From assembly GCA_964476155.1 (NCBI GenBank), contig CAYYYS010000005.1, forward strand, positions 45,110-109,109: 64,000 bases of DNA, read 5' to 3'. The DNA is from JAHIYU01 sp964476155. GTDB taxonomy: Bacteria > Krumholzibacteriota > Krumholzibacteriia > LZORAL124-64-63. The position numbers and the translations under genes were made by a program. Of the stretch, positions 28,392 to 36,626 are shown piece after piece (positions within the stretch are counted from its first letter, which is position 1; every line of letters begins with the position of its first letter). The notes under the pieces were generated by a model. The model saw only the letters and a program-made list of their open reading frames with translations, was not told the DNA's origin and ran no database searches.

Positions 28392-28420
28392 ATTGTACCA
28401 CAGACTGAGGAATGAATCAA
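28392..28420 (-). promoter_or_regulatory. Strong promoter for peptidase B
   Basis: Minus strand TTGATT (28415-28420), 17-base spacer, TACAAT (28392-28397, 5/6). The -35 box overlaps the stop codon of the upstream deacetylase-like gene (28417-28419). Confidence 0.7.
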
Positions 28421-29748
28421 TCCATAGTACGATCCGGCAATACGACGGACCGACTGGTGTGGGGAAGCAGCCAAAGAATGCGGGGAGCGTCACCGTCTTG
28501 GCCAGGTAGCAGCACGGGACGGCGAGAGTGAGTCAAATTACGCAGAAAGACCCGGTCACCCGTATCACGCGAACTGGTGCCGGCACGCATGAGTTGAGCG
28601 ACCTCGTGGTCCGTGAGATAGAGGGGGCGTTCGGAGGGCCTCTCTCCCAGAGCCTCGAGGACGAAGGAGAGTGTGTTGAAGCCGATTTCGGTGGACGCCG
28701 AGTCCAGATGGGCATAGTTGACCCTGTGGGTCCCGATGATGGCCGGCTCGCCGTTGTACCAGGCCCCTTGAACGTTATCAAGACAGATGGCCGCGTGACG
28801 TGCCGCATTCTCGGCCTGGGCCCCTTCCAGACAACAATTCCGGTCCAGATAGACGATTCGTTTTTCGGTCAGATAGCGCCAACTGCGCTCGCCAGCCTTG
28901 CACAATCGATCCCACGTCGAAACGCTCAGCTTGGTCAGGGAGCGCTGTTCGCGCTTGGCCTGGACGATACGGACACCCTCCTCCCGCCACATATCCTCGC
29001 AGCTGTGGTCCCAGGCGTAGTCGGGTGCGATGACCGAATAGGGCCGGCGACCGAACATGGTCTCGAAAATCGCGAGACCTTCACCCAATTCCACGGCCAA
29101 CACCTCGGGATCCCGGTCACGGGACAATTCGAACGAACTCGACATGTCCGGAAATAAAAGCACCCCCCCGCCGGCCGCACGGGCCGCTTCCGCGTTGACG
29201 GCGACGACAGCGCGCCGATGGTCGGGATTGTAGTGCCAGAGTCCATGATACTCGGGCCACCAGACTCCGGCACGAATGGCCTCCTCGACGACGGGCCAGA
29301 GACCGGGACGGTGGTAGTCTGCGGGGAGATCGGGCAAGTCGGTCCGCCGCCAGGAGCCCGCGCCGTCGGGTGATTCGAAGGTGAGCGCCGCCATGATGTA
29401 GTTGGGTTGAATAACGACAGGCAGGCCGTCCCGGCCCTGGTATGTCATCAGGAGACGGGCCATACGCGTCACGTCGGCAGCTGTTTCCAGGGTGGAATGG
29501 ACATAGATATGCGGAAAGTCGCCAGGCTCGATGGCCGTGATATTCACGCCGTCGAACTGATCGACATCCGGCGTGAAGCCACAGAATCCCCAGTCATCGC
29601 TCTCGATGACGACGACTTTGGCCGCAGTCCAATCGACGGCGCTGCGTGGGCGCAGAACCATGAAGCTGAGTGCAAACACCAAGCCGACAACTGCCAGGAC
29701 CAGCAGCTTGATCGGGATGTGTACAGGAATTGGTCGCGTCCTACTCAA
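28417..29748 (-). CDS. Membrane-anchored polysaccharide deacetylase-like protein
   Basis: A 443-residue protein with one N-terminal membrane helix (~13-33) and a large, probably periplasmic domain. The opening strand VVVIESDDWGF carries the DD pair typical of NodB-like deacetylase folds, and later PEYHGLWHYNPDH and VIAPDYAWDHS fit metal/substrate-loop positions, but the full set of canonical NodB motifs is not clear. It could be a deacetylase, a related hydrolase or an inactive carbohydrate-binding relative. The start is TTG 29748, overlapping the methyltransferase stop as TTGA. Last gene of the polysaccharide cluster. Confidence 0.7.
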   Translation of the reverse strand: MSRTRPIPVHIPIKLLVLAVVGLVFALSFMVLRPRSAVDWTAAKVVVIESDDWGFCGFTPDVDQFDGVNITAIEPGDFPHIYVHSTLETAADVTRMARLLMTYQGRDGLPVVIQPNYIMAALTFESPDGAGSWRRTDLPDLPADYHRPGLWPVVEEAIRAGVWWPEYHGLWHYNPDHRRAVVAVNAEAARAAGGGVLLFPDMSSSFELSRDRDPEVLAVELGEGLAIFETMFGRRPYSVIAPDYAWDHSCEDMWREEGVRIVQAKREQRSLTKLSVSTWDRLCKAGERSWRYLTEKRIVYLDRNCCLEGAQAENAARHAAICLDNVQGAWYNGEPAIIGTHRVNYAHLDSASTEIGFNTLSFVLEALGERPSERPLYLTDHEVAQLMRAGTSSRDTGDRVFLRNLTHSRRPVLLPGQDGDAPRILWLLPHTSRSVVLPDRTMD

Positions 29749-30404
29749 GCGCTCTCTCGTTCATATCTGGTCCACCAGTAATCACCGTAATCGATGCCCT
29801 CGTCAGTCACCTTGTCAACCAGGCCTCGCACGTCCGGCACTTGAGTTCCTTCGTCGGTCCGCAGTAATGATATCACAACAGACGGGTCCGGCGACGGGAA
29901 TTGATTAGTCTGCAGTCCACTCGTCCAACCAGGGGCGAGGGTGCTTCTCTTCAGCTGCGTCTGGAAACAGGCGCGGGACAACAGACCGCGCCGCCAGGGA
30001 ACTATACGGGCGAGCAGATCCTGGACCCTGCGGTAGTTGTCGGCGGGGCCGGACGTCGTCGCCGGTTCGTCCTCGAAGATATAGAGACACCCGCCGGGAA
30101 CCAAGCAATTGATCCAATCGGCCACCAGACGATCGACGGCGTCGCGATCCCATAGATGCCTCAACAAGTTGGCCACGACCAGAATGCGGACTCGGCGAAA
30201 CGGCGGCCGTGTCGCATCCGCCACCACCTTTGGACCGGAAACGCCGTCAGTCGCAATGTATCGATCCACCGACAGCACATCGGCGCCGACGTCGCGCAGC
30301 ACGGCACTGAAACGACCGTCTCCACTGCCGAGTTCGACAACGAATCCGGTCGACGGGTGCGCGAGATCGGTCAGAAACATGGCGGGAAGAGGATAGAACG
30401 ACAT
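29745..30404 (-). CDS. Class I SAM-dependent methyltransferase
   Basis: A 219-residue protein with the Rossmann motif I VVELGSGDGRFSAVL near the N-terminus, motif II-like VLSVDRYI, and a post-motif VLVVANLLRHLWDRDAV helix. It most likely methylates a sugar or lipid-linked glycan of the surrounding cluster; the acceptor is unknown. The start was placed at ATG 30404, 19 bases after the WecA-like gene; a longer reading overlaps that gene and was rejected. Confidence 0.78.
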   Translation of the reverse strand: MSFYPLPAMFLTDLAHPSTGFVVELGSGDGRFSAVLRDVGADVLSVDRYIATDGVSGPKVVADATRPPFRRVRILVVANLLRHLWDRDAVDRLVADWINCLVPGGCLYIFEDEPATTSGPADNYRRVQDLLARIVPWRRGLLSRACFQTQLKRSTLAPGWTSGLQTNQFPSPDPSVVISLLRTDEGTQVPDVRGLVDKVTDEGIDYGDYWWTRYERESA

Positions 30405-30423
30405 GGTCCCGGTCGATCCCCCG

Positions 30424-31710
30424 TCAGTTCCCCAGGGATGGTTCTTTGGCGGATTGGGCTTTTGTTTCCGGGTGTTCGATGATCTCCGAAGGCGCACTCG
30501 AGCCGGCGGCGGCCGCAGAGATCACGCGCGTCACCTTGTTGCGTTCGGTCTGAATATCGATGATCTCAGCCACCTGACGACGACGGCGATGGAATGCGTC
30601 CTCCACCTTGTCGTCAAGTCCCAGCACGAAAAGCAACTCGCTGAAGAAATCGAGGGCGGGCTTCCCCGCCTCCCGGCGACGGCGATCGCCCCAGATCTGC
30701 ACCGGCCACAGCCAGCACGCCAGGGCGGGCAGTCCCAGCCAGGGAATCGAGAGGGAATCGGACAAGGCGAAGAGCACCGAACCCGCGGTAATCAGCAGCA
30801 ACAGCTTGACGGTGCTGCTGGGCTGGAAACCGAGTCGCACGAGCCGGTGATGCAGGTGGTAATCGTCGGCTTCGAAAATGGACGCGCGCTTGCGATAGCG
30901 GCGGATGATGGTGGTGCCCGTATCCCAGATCGGGATCACCATGGGCGCCAGCAACAACAGCAGGGAAACGTTGTTCTTCTGCCCCAGATGCATCAGGAGA
31001 CTGGCCAGGGCCAGCCCCATCCACATGCTCCCCGAATCACCCAGGAAGATCTTGCGCTTGCTCACGTTCCAGTAGAGGAATGCGAGCGTGGCGCCGCCGA
31101 GGGTGGACGCGAAAACCAGGGAGAAGAAATCGCCCACCACGTAGGCTACAGCGGTTATGCAGATAGTGGCCATGACGCCAATGCCGCTGGCCAGACCGTC
31201 GAGCCCGTCGATGAGATTCATGGAGTTGATGAAGCCCAGGTACCAGAGCAGGGTCACCGGCCAGGCCCAGCCGCCCAGATCGACAGTGCCCAGGAAGGGC
31301 AGCACCACGAAGTCGAGTTTCTGGCCCACGATCATCAGGCCCAGGATCACGATCAACTGGCCGTATAACTTCTTTTCCGCGTGGATATGGAAGCGGTCGT
31401 CACCGACGCCGAGGGCGAGGATCGCCAGTCCGGATCCGCCCAGGGCCCCGAGCCAGGACCAGGGCAGGGGTCGTGTCAGGACAAGGTCGTCCAGGATGTA
31501 GAGGGTGACGAAAAAAGTGATGAAAATGGCCATGCCGCCGGTCCGGGGCACAAGCTCACGGTGGGAGCGACGATAGCCCGGTGTGTCCACGATACCCGTA
31601 AGAAAGCCCAGACTCCGAAAATGAGGCTGGACCAACCAGGATAGGACAAACGCAACCGAGGCACTGAGCAGAGCAACTACTTCCGTACTCAAAATCGTCC
31701 CCTTGGGCAT
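30424..31710 (-). CDS. WecA/MraY-family undecaprenyl-phosphate sugar-1-phosphate transferase
   Basis: Polytopic (about 10-11 helices, 428 residues) enzyme that transfers HexNAc-1-phosphate from a UDP-sugar to undecaprenyl phosphate, starting a lipid-linked glycan. Motifs: early GIVDTPGYRRSH, central MNLIDGLDGLASG with the catalytic Asp pair, FLGDSGSMWMG, and the late HHRLVRLGF. The C-terminal ~80 residues after the last helix are a soluble extension ending in a Ser/Ala/Glu-rich tail, longer than WecA. It more closely resembles the WecA/TagO branch than MraY. The ATG is 76 bases after the GT4 gene. Confidence 0.92.
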   Translation of the reverse strand: MPKGTILSTEVVALLSASVAFVLSWLVQPHFRSLGFLTGIVDTPGYRRSHRELVPRTGGMAIFITFFVTLYILDDLVLTRPLPWSWLGALGGSGLAILALGVGDDRFHIHAEKKLYGQLIVILGLMIVGQKLDFVVLPFLGTVDLGGWAWPVTLLWYLGFINSMNLIDGLDGLASGIGVMATICITAVAYVVGDFFSLVFASTLGGATLAFLYWNVSKRKIFLGDSGSMWMGLALASLLMHLGQKNNVSLLLLLAPMVIPIWDTGTTIIRRYRKRASIFEADDYHLHHRLVRLGFQPSSTVKLLLLITAGSVLFALSDSLSIPWLGLPALACWLWPVQIWGDRRRREAGKPALDFFSELLFVLGLDDKVEDAFHRRRRQVAEIIDIQTERNKVTRVISAAAAGSSAPSEIIEHPETKAQSAKEPSLGN

Positions 31711-31746
31711 TGGATCGCCGCTCCGTCGGCGGCTCGTGCACTCCGC

Positions 31747-31775
31747 ACCCTATGGCATGCTTTGTGGAGTGGCAA
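31747..31775 (-). promoter_or_regulatory. Candidate promoter for the WecA-like gene
   Basis: Minus strand TTGCCA (31770-31775), 17-base spacer, TAGGGT (31747-31752), inside the 76-base gap; RNA start near 31740, 30 bases before the ATG. Confidence 0.4.
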
Positions 31776-31786
31776 CGATTATTTCG

Positions 31787-32929
31787 TCATCCTTGTCGAC
31801 CGACCAATAGCCTATGGTACGCTGCAAATGTCCTTTCTGCCGTGGTTTGCCAGTCCCACTCCCGACAACGCTCCAGCCCGGCCCGGGCCAGGCGCCCAGC
31901 TAACGCGTCGTCTCGCCAAAGTCGCAACATGGCCTGGGACAACTCGGCCGTCGAGTCGGGATCCACGAGGTAGGCCGCCTCACCGGCGACTTCACGCATG
32001 GCGCCACGATCCGACGTTATGACCGGTAAACACGCAGCCATAGCTTCCAAGATCGGGAAACCGAACCCTTCGTGCAAGGAAGGAAAGAGCAAAACACGGG
32101 CCGCGATCATCCGGTTCCATAACTCATCCCGGTCGCAATGACCGATTTTGTCCACATAGCCGGCTTGAACACCCGCTTCAATCTGCCTGTGAATGGCGCT
32201 ATTGCACCATCCGGTCGCCCCGATGATCGTCAGTCGGGGCAAAGCGACGTCCGGGACCTCACGAGCCGCTTCGCTCCTGAAACTTGCGAAAGCCGACAGG
32301 ATCCCCGCCAGATTCTTGCGCGGCTCTATCGAGCCGATGAACAGGAAAGAGGCGGTGGACGCCCGCAAAGGCGGCGGCTCGCGATCCAGGGCCCACTGGG
32401 GTGTTCCGTATGGGGTTACCTCGATCTTGTCTGACGCAGTTGGTTGGTAGTCGGCCAGTTCGCGGGCCGTGTTCCGGGAGTTCACGAGAACGATGTCGGC
32501 CGCCACCAGGGCCCGGGGCAACATGAGCCGGTACCACCAGCGTCGCGTGGTCTCAAGAGTGCGAGGAAACAAGTGGAACGCCACGTCGTTGACGGTGACC
32601 ACCATGGGACAGGGCGGCCGCAGGGGTGCCGGAAAGGTCGGCACATGCAGAACATCGGCGCTCAGATGTCTGGCAAGCGCGGGCAGCCCTGACAGGATCC
32701 ACCGTGCTCGAGCCAGGGTCCCATCCCCCACCCCGCAGGGTATTGTCTCCCATTCGGGCACCGCGTCGAGACACGGGAAGAGTTCGGGATGGTCGGTCGC
32801 CAGCACGAATCGGGCACCCCTCTCCCGCACGGCCAAAGCCTGAACGAGTTCAACCACCGACCAGGGCACACCCGTACAGGGTGGCCGGACCACATGGCCA
32901 TCGATCAGGATTACCGGCGCGCCACTCAC
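31787..32929 (-). CDS. GT4-family glycosyltransferase
   Basis: Retaining GT-B glycosyltransferase of 380 residues. N-terminal VILIDGHVVRPPCTGVPWSV is a GT4 acceptor-domain start, SIEPRKNLAGILSAF is the inter-domain segment, and the EX7E motif is in LHEGFGFPILEAM. It probably adds a sugar (mannose-type donors are frequent in the family) to the lipid-linked glycan. The start is GTG 32929, with GGAGG upstream, overlapping the ligase stop as GTGA. Confidence 0.9.
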   Translation of the reverse strand: MSGAPVILIDGHVVRPPCTGVPWSVVELVQALAVRERGARFVLATDHPELFPCLDAVPEWETIPCGVGDGTLARARWILSGLPALARHLSADVLHVPTFPAPLRPPCPMVVTVNDVAFHLFPRTLETTRRWWYRLMLPRALVAADIVLVNSRNTARELADYQPTASDKIEVTPYGTPQWALDREPPPLRASTASFLFIGSIEPRKNLAGILSAFASFRSEAAREVPDVALPRLTIIGATGWCNSAIHRQIEAGVQAGYVDKIGHCDRDELWNRMIAARVLLFPSLHEGFGFPILEAMAACLPVITSDRGAMREVAGEAAYLVDPDSTAELSQAMLRLWRDDALAGRLARAGLERCREWDWQTTAERTFAAYHRLLVGRQG

Positions 32930-34314
32930 GACGCCTCCTCGCCGGACGACGTCTCCGCCAGAACTGCCAGCAGTAACCCCAAGGCCACCCAGATATGCGG
33001 CAGGTTGTACTGGGAAAAAGTCAGCAGCTGGCTCCATACGGCGGCGACGCTCGCCGCGGCTGCGATCAGGCGTAGGGGCGGCTCACTTTCGCCAAGGGTT
33101 CTGGTCCGCAAGGTGGCCAACGCTAGCCAGACCCGTTGTGCAATGGCCCAGACACTGGCGACCAGAGCCGCAAAGCCGATGACGCCCGTCTCGCATAACA
33201 CGCCCAGGGGATAATTGTTGACCACTGGCCAGGCAAACTGGCTCTGCAGTCCCATGGGATCGACCAGCCCAGCGAAGTGGTATCCGTACTGGCCCCACCC
33301 CAAGCCGAAGACGGGTTGCAGCAGAAAACCGCGCCAGGCGGCCTGCATGGAATACCAGCGTGTGAGATTGGACCAGTCCTCGGTGCTGAACGTCTGCTCG
33401 ACACGCTGCATCATCAGACCCAGCAGGCGGCCGTCCGTCAGGAAGTGGGCCGCCACCGCCAAGATCACCACAACCGGAAGCGCGCGAGCCAGGATCCGGC
33501 CGAGACGTAACCGTCCCAGACGCCATAGCGCCACCAGTGCGACCAGCACACCCGGGGCGACCGCGAGCCAGGCCCCGCGGGACCAGGTGGCTGCCAACAG
33601 AAACACCGCGATCATCGGCAACCAGATCAGGCGCCTGCGTCGGGCCGCAAGGATCAGCATCCAGGGTAGAACCACCAGTATGTAGTTGCCCAGGTAGAGG
33701 GGTTCGCAAGCCGTGCCGCGTACCCGCGTGATTCCTACGAAGTCGCGCCCCAGGTACAGTTCTTCCGAGCCGGAAAGGATTGAGGGGTTCGAGGTGAAGA
33801 CGGATTCCAGCCAGGCGAAGACAACACCGGGTTGATAGAAGTGAACAGCCTGCAAGAGTCCGTAGAGCCCCTGGAAGACCAGTCCGACAGCCAGGGCGGT
33901 CAAGGCGTACCGCCAGCGTCGTTCTTCCCGCAACCAAACGGCAAGGTGCAGGGCGCAAGCCGCCATGAGCAGCCACTGAATCACTTGACGACCGTATCGC
34001 CCCCAGGCCTCCAGGGGTGTGGCTAGGCCTTGAGCGCGCCAGACACCCACTGCTGACAGCAGGATTGCCCCCAGCGCCAGAGCCCAGACCCAAAACGCGG
34101 GCACGCGATCAGCGATACGCCCCCCGTTGTAACCCCCTCCCCACCAGGACGCCATCACGGCGAGAGTGACGAGCAGGTAGGATAGCTGTAATCCCGCCCC
34201 CAGATCCCGTCCGGTCGTGGCGCTGACCACGCACAGACCGATCCAGGGCAACGTGGCCAGAAACGCCAAGGTGGCCCAATCCGCTATCCGCAACGCGACG
34301 GTCGAGCGGTTCAT
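32926..34314 (-). CDS. O-antigen ligase/polymerase-like (Wzy/WaaL) membrane protein
   Basis: A 462-residue polytopic protein (about 10-12 helices). It has a large periplasmic loop in the second half (~residues 295-375) containing TRWYSMQAAWRGFLLQPVFG and GLGWGQYGYHFAG, the Wzy_C pattern with conserved Arg and a Gly-rich turn. WaaL-type enzymes transfer undecaprenyl-linked glycan to a lipid or protein acceptor; Wzy-type enzymes polymerise it. Which applies cannot be told here. ATG 34314 overlaps the preceding stop as ATGA, and its own stop overlaps the GT4 start. Confidence 0.85.
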   Translation of the reverse strand: MNRSTVALRIADWATLAFLATLPWIGLCVVSATTGRDLGAGLQLSYLLVTLAVMASWWGGGYNGGRIADRVPAFWVWALALGAILLSAVGVWRAQGLATPLEAWGRYGRQVIQWLLMAACALHLAVWLREERRWRYALTALAVGLVFQGLYGLLQAVHFYQPGVVFAWLESVFTSNPSILSGSEELYLGRDFVGITRVRGTACEPLYLGNYILVVLPWMLILAARRRRLIWLPMIAVFLLAATWSRGAWLAVAPGVLVALVALWRLGRLRLGRILARALPVVVILAVAAHFLTDGRLLGLMMQRVEQTFSTEDWSNLTRWYSMQAAWRGFLLQPVFGLGWGQYGYHFAGLVDPMGLQSQFAWPVVNNYPLGVLCETGVIGFAALVASVWAIAQRVWLALATLRTRTLGESEPPLRLIAAAASVAAVWSQLLTFSQYNLPHIWVALGLLLAVLAETSSGEEAS

Positions 34315-34832
34315 GATCTCTTCAATCTCGCGCGGGTCTTCATCACCATGAAAATGGTAATCAGCAGGATCCCGGAGAAGAGCAGGTACTGGGTGCCGGG
34401 TGGCTGTCGCTTGAGCGACCGGTCAGCCAGGACCAGTCGGCCATCGGCGATTTCCAGTACGCCGCGACTTACAAAGAGCTGGAAGGTATCGCTGGTCAGG
34501 AGCAGGGGCGCGTCGATGGGAAATTCCCCGTCGAGGAAGAGGAGTCGTTGTCCGCGACTGGCGCCGGTGAGATCGGTACCGAAGGGTAGACTGAGATTGC
34601 CCAGGGCTTCGGTCACGGCCAGCGAGCCGTCGTGAACGGTCAGGGCTCCCCAGGGCCAAGTCCAGCAGCGTGGGCCATTGTCCTCGTCGGAAACGGGAAA
34701 CGTCGCATCGTTGGATCCGACGCCCTCAATGAAGAGAACGCCCGGAAGCGCGGGATGTCGGTGTGCATCGTCGGCTGCCATCGCACTGCAGGCGAGGATC
34801 ATCACGATGAGAATCAAGGTCGAGGCGGGCAT
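34311..34832 (-). CDS. Hypothetical exported protein anchored by a C-terminal helix
   Basis: A 173-residue protein. It has a signal peptide MPASTLILIVMILACSAMA, a beta-rich, Gly/Asp-rich ectodomain (~20-135) with Trp and Cys in CWTWPWGAL, one membrane helix (~143-162) and a basic tail KTRARLKRS, so N-out, C-in. I do not recognise it. The start was set at ATG 34832 because the signal peptide begins there, an AGGGGGG element precedes it, and the promoter at 34881-34909 would leave the upstream ATG 34874 leaderless. It is coupled to the ligase-like gene by an ATGA overlap, suggesting a partner role. Confidence 0.7.
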   Translation of the reverse strand: MPASTLILIVMILACSAMAADDAHRHPALPGVLFIEGVGSNDATFPVSDEDNGPRCWTWPWGALTVHDGSLAVTEALGNLSLPFGTDLTGASRGQRLLFLDGEFPIDAPLLLTSDTFQLFVSRGVLEIADGRLVLADRSLKRQPPGTQYLLFSGILLITIFMVMKTRARLKRS

Positions 34833-34880
34833 TGCCGGCCCGCCCCCCTGGTCGTGTCGCTCAAGTGTCTTCATGGCTCG

Positions 34881-34909
34881 ATCCTACACGGGCTCGCGCC
34901 GACGCACAA
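34881..34909 (-). promoter_or_regulatory. Promoter for the polysaccharide cluster
   Basis: Minus strand TTGTGC (34904-34909), 17-base spacer, TAGGAT (34881-34886), in the 50-base gap after glnA. RNA start near 34874. Confidence 0.55.
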
Positions 34910-34924
34910 GTCATGACACGATGC

Positions 34925-36307
34925 TCAATGTGAACTGAGATAGCGCTTCAGTTCCCACTCGTGCACCTGGGAAATATACTCGGTCCAGACCGCTTCCTTT
35001 TGGGCGATGAACTGGGTCCAGATATGTTCGCCCAGGGCTTCGCGAATGACGGTGTCCTTCTTGAGGACGGCAACGGCTTCGGAGAGATTGCCCGGCAGTT
35101 GCATGACTTTCAGACGCTTCTTCTCACGCTCGCTCATGGTGAAGATGTTCTTGTTGACGGGCTCACCGCAATCCATCTGCTTGACGATGCCGTCGTGGCC
35201 CGACGCCAGCATGACCGCGAAAGCCAGGTACGGATTGCAGCTGGGGTCCGGGATACGCACCTCGACACGCGTCCCCACGCCGCGCCGGTCCGGCACACGG
35301 GCCAGGGGCGAGCGGTTTCGTTCCGACCAGGCCACGTTCACGGGCGCCTCGTATCCGGGCACCAGGCGCTTGTAGGAATTCACCAGGGGGTTGGTCACGG
35401 CGACGAAGGCCCGGGCGTGCTTCAGCAAGCCGCCTATGTACCACCGGGCGATGTCGCTCAACTGGTACGGTCCCGTCTCGTCGAAGAAGACGTTCTCTTT
35501 CCCCCTGAACAGGGACTGGTGCGTGTGCATGCCGGACCCGTTAATGCCGTAGATGGGCTTGGGCATGAAGGTGGCGTGCAGTCCATAGTCCAGGGCGATC
35601 TTCTTGACGACCATCTTGAAGGTCATCACGTCGTCGGCCGATCGCAGCGCGTCGGCGTACTTGAAGTCGATCTCGTGCTGGCCGGGCGCCACTTCGTGAT
35701 GCGCGGCTTCGATCTCGAAGCCCAGCGCCTCGAGTACGTTCACGATGTCACGGCGCGCCTCCTCCCCCCGATCCACGGGCAGCAGGTCGAAGTAGCCACC
35801 GGCGTCGTGGGTGCGCACGGTGGGTACGCCGTCGCTGTCGCGCTCGAAAAGGAAGAACTCCACCTCGGGTCCACACACGGGTCGCAATCCCATGGCATCG
35901 AACTTGGCGATAGTGCGCCGGAGCGTGTTACGGGGGCACCCCTCGAAGGGTGTGTGATCCGCGTTGTATACGTCACAGATCAGACGCGCCACCTTGCCCT
36001 GCGTTTCCTCGAAGGGGAAAATCACGTAGGTCGAGAGATCGGGCGCCAGGAGCATGTCCGACTCTTCAATGCGGGAAAACCCCTCGATCGACGAGCCGTC
36101 GAACATCATTTCACCCTTGAGGGCTTTCGCGAACTGGGATTCCGGAACCTCGACGTTCTTGTTGTGACCCTGGATGTCCGAGAACATGAGCCGCAGAAAG
36201 TGCACCTCGTCCTTGCGCATGCGGTCGAGTAGTTGCTGGCGCACGTTTTCGGTCGCGATGACACCCTTGGGATAACGCCGGGCGTTGATGTTGCTGTCGA
36301 TCGGCAT
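34925..36307 (-). CDS. glnA: Glutamine synthetase type I (alpha-like, no adenylylation site)
   Basis: Makes glutamine from glutamate, ammonia and ATP; dodecameric cytoplasmic enzyme. The 460 residues contain the GSI signature FDGSSIEGF, the ATP-site motif KPIYGINGSGMHTHQSLF, and NPLVNSYKRLVPGYEAPVN with RNRSP after it. The loop where GSI-beta enzymes carry the adenylylated Tyr (NLYDLP) reads LPGNLSEAVAVLKKD and has no Tyr, so control by adenylylation is not expected. The start is ATG 36307, with AGGAGGA six bases upstream. It stands alone, followed by the promoter of the polysaccharide genes. Confidence 0.95.
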   Translation of the reverse strand: MPIDSNINARRYPKGVIATENVRQQLLDRMRKDEVHFLRLMFSDIQGHNKNVEVPESQFAKALKGEMMFDGSSIEGFSRIEESDMLLAPDLSTYVIFPFEETQGKVARLICDVYNADHTPFEGCPRNTLRRTIAKFDAMGLRPVCGPEVEFFLFERDSDGVPTVRTHDAGGYFDLLPVDRGEEARRDIVNVLEALGFEIEAAHHEVAPGQHEIDFKYADALRSADDVMTFKMVVKKIALDYGLHATFMPKPIYGINGSGMHTHQSLFRGKENVFFDETGPYQLSDIARWYIGGLLKHARAFVAVTNPLVNSYKRLVPGYEAPVNVAWSERNRSPLARVPDRRGVGTRVEVRIPDPSCNPYLAFAVMLASGHDGIVKQMDCGEPVNKNIFTMSEREKKRLKVMQLPGNLSEAVAVLKKDTVIREALGEHIWTQFIAQKEAVWTEYISQVHEWELKRYLSSH

Positions 36308-36376
36308 GGGCTTCCTCCTGAACGGTGATTGTCGCATCCTGCTATTTGCTGCGTTTACATTGGCCAGTACGCACGA

Positions 36377-36403
36377 TTTATACCATTATACGACTCAGCG
36401 CAA
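36377..36403 (-). promoter_or_regulatory. Candidate glnA promoter elements
   Basis: On the minus strand a perfect TATAAT (36385-36390) has no good -35; an overlapping reading TTGCGC (36398-36403), 15-base spacer, TATAAA (36377-36382) is also possible. They lie in the 319-base divergent gap (36308-36626), which contains no gene. Confidence 0.4.
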
Positions 36404-36417
36404 CCTATATTCTGCCA

Positions 36418-36447
36418 TTGTTGTTATTATTAGCATTCACATACAAT
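36418..36447 (+). promoter_or_regulatory. Candidate promoter for the PIN-PhoH gene
   Basis: TTGTTG (36418-36423), 18-base spacer, TACAAT (36442-36447) in an AT-rich island. This implies a ~170-base leader before ATG 36627; I see no strong structure in the rest of the gap. Confidence 0.45.
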
Positions 36448-36626
36448 ATGACCTTCGATTCTTTCGTGCGCCCAGAGGAAGGAACCCACCCCGTTTTATC
36501 GGCAGTTTACGGTCCTTACCGCGCTTTTTCGCGGTCTCGGCTCAATTTCAGCGTGCAGACTGCCGATAAGACTCGTACACTCATGTCGGTCGCAAGGAAG
36601 CGCCCGCACAGCTCAGGAGGACCTGG

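Noticed and set aside
34961..36232. 423-codon plus-strand ORF
   Set aside because: Antisense shadow of glnA, whose motifs are complete.
36397..36417. Possible sigma-54 promoter for glnA (TGGCAG...TTGC on the minus strand)
   Set aside because: Spacing between the GG and GC elements is 13 instead of 10 bases.
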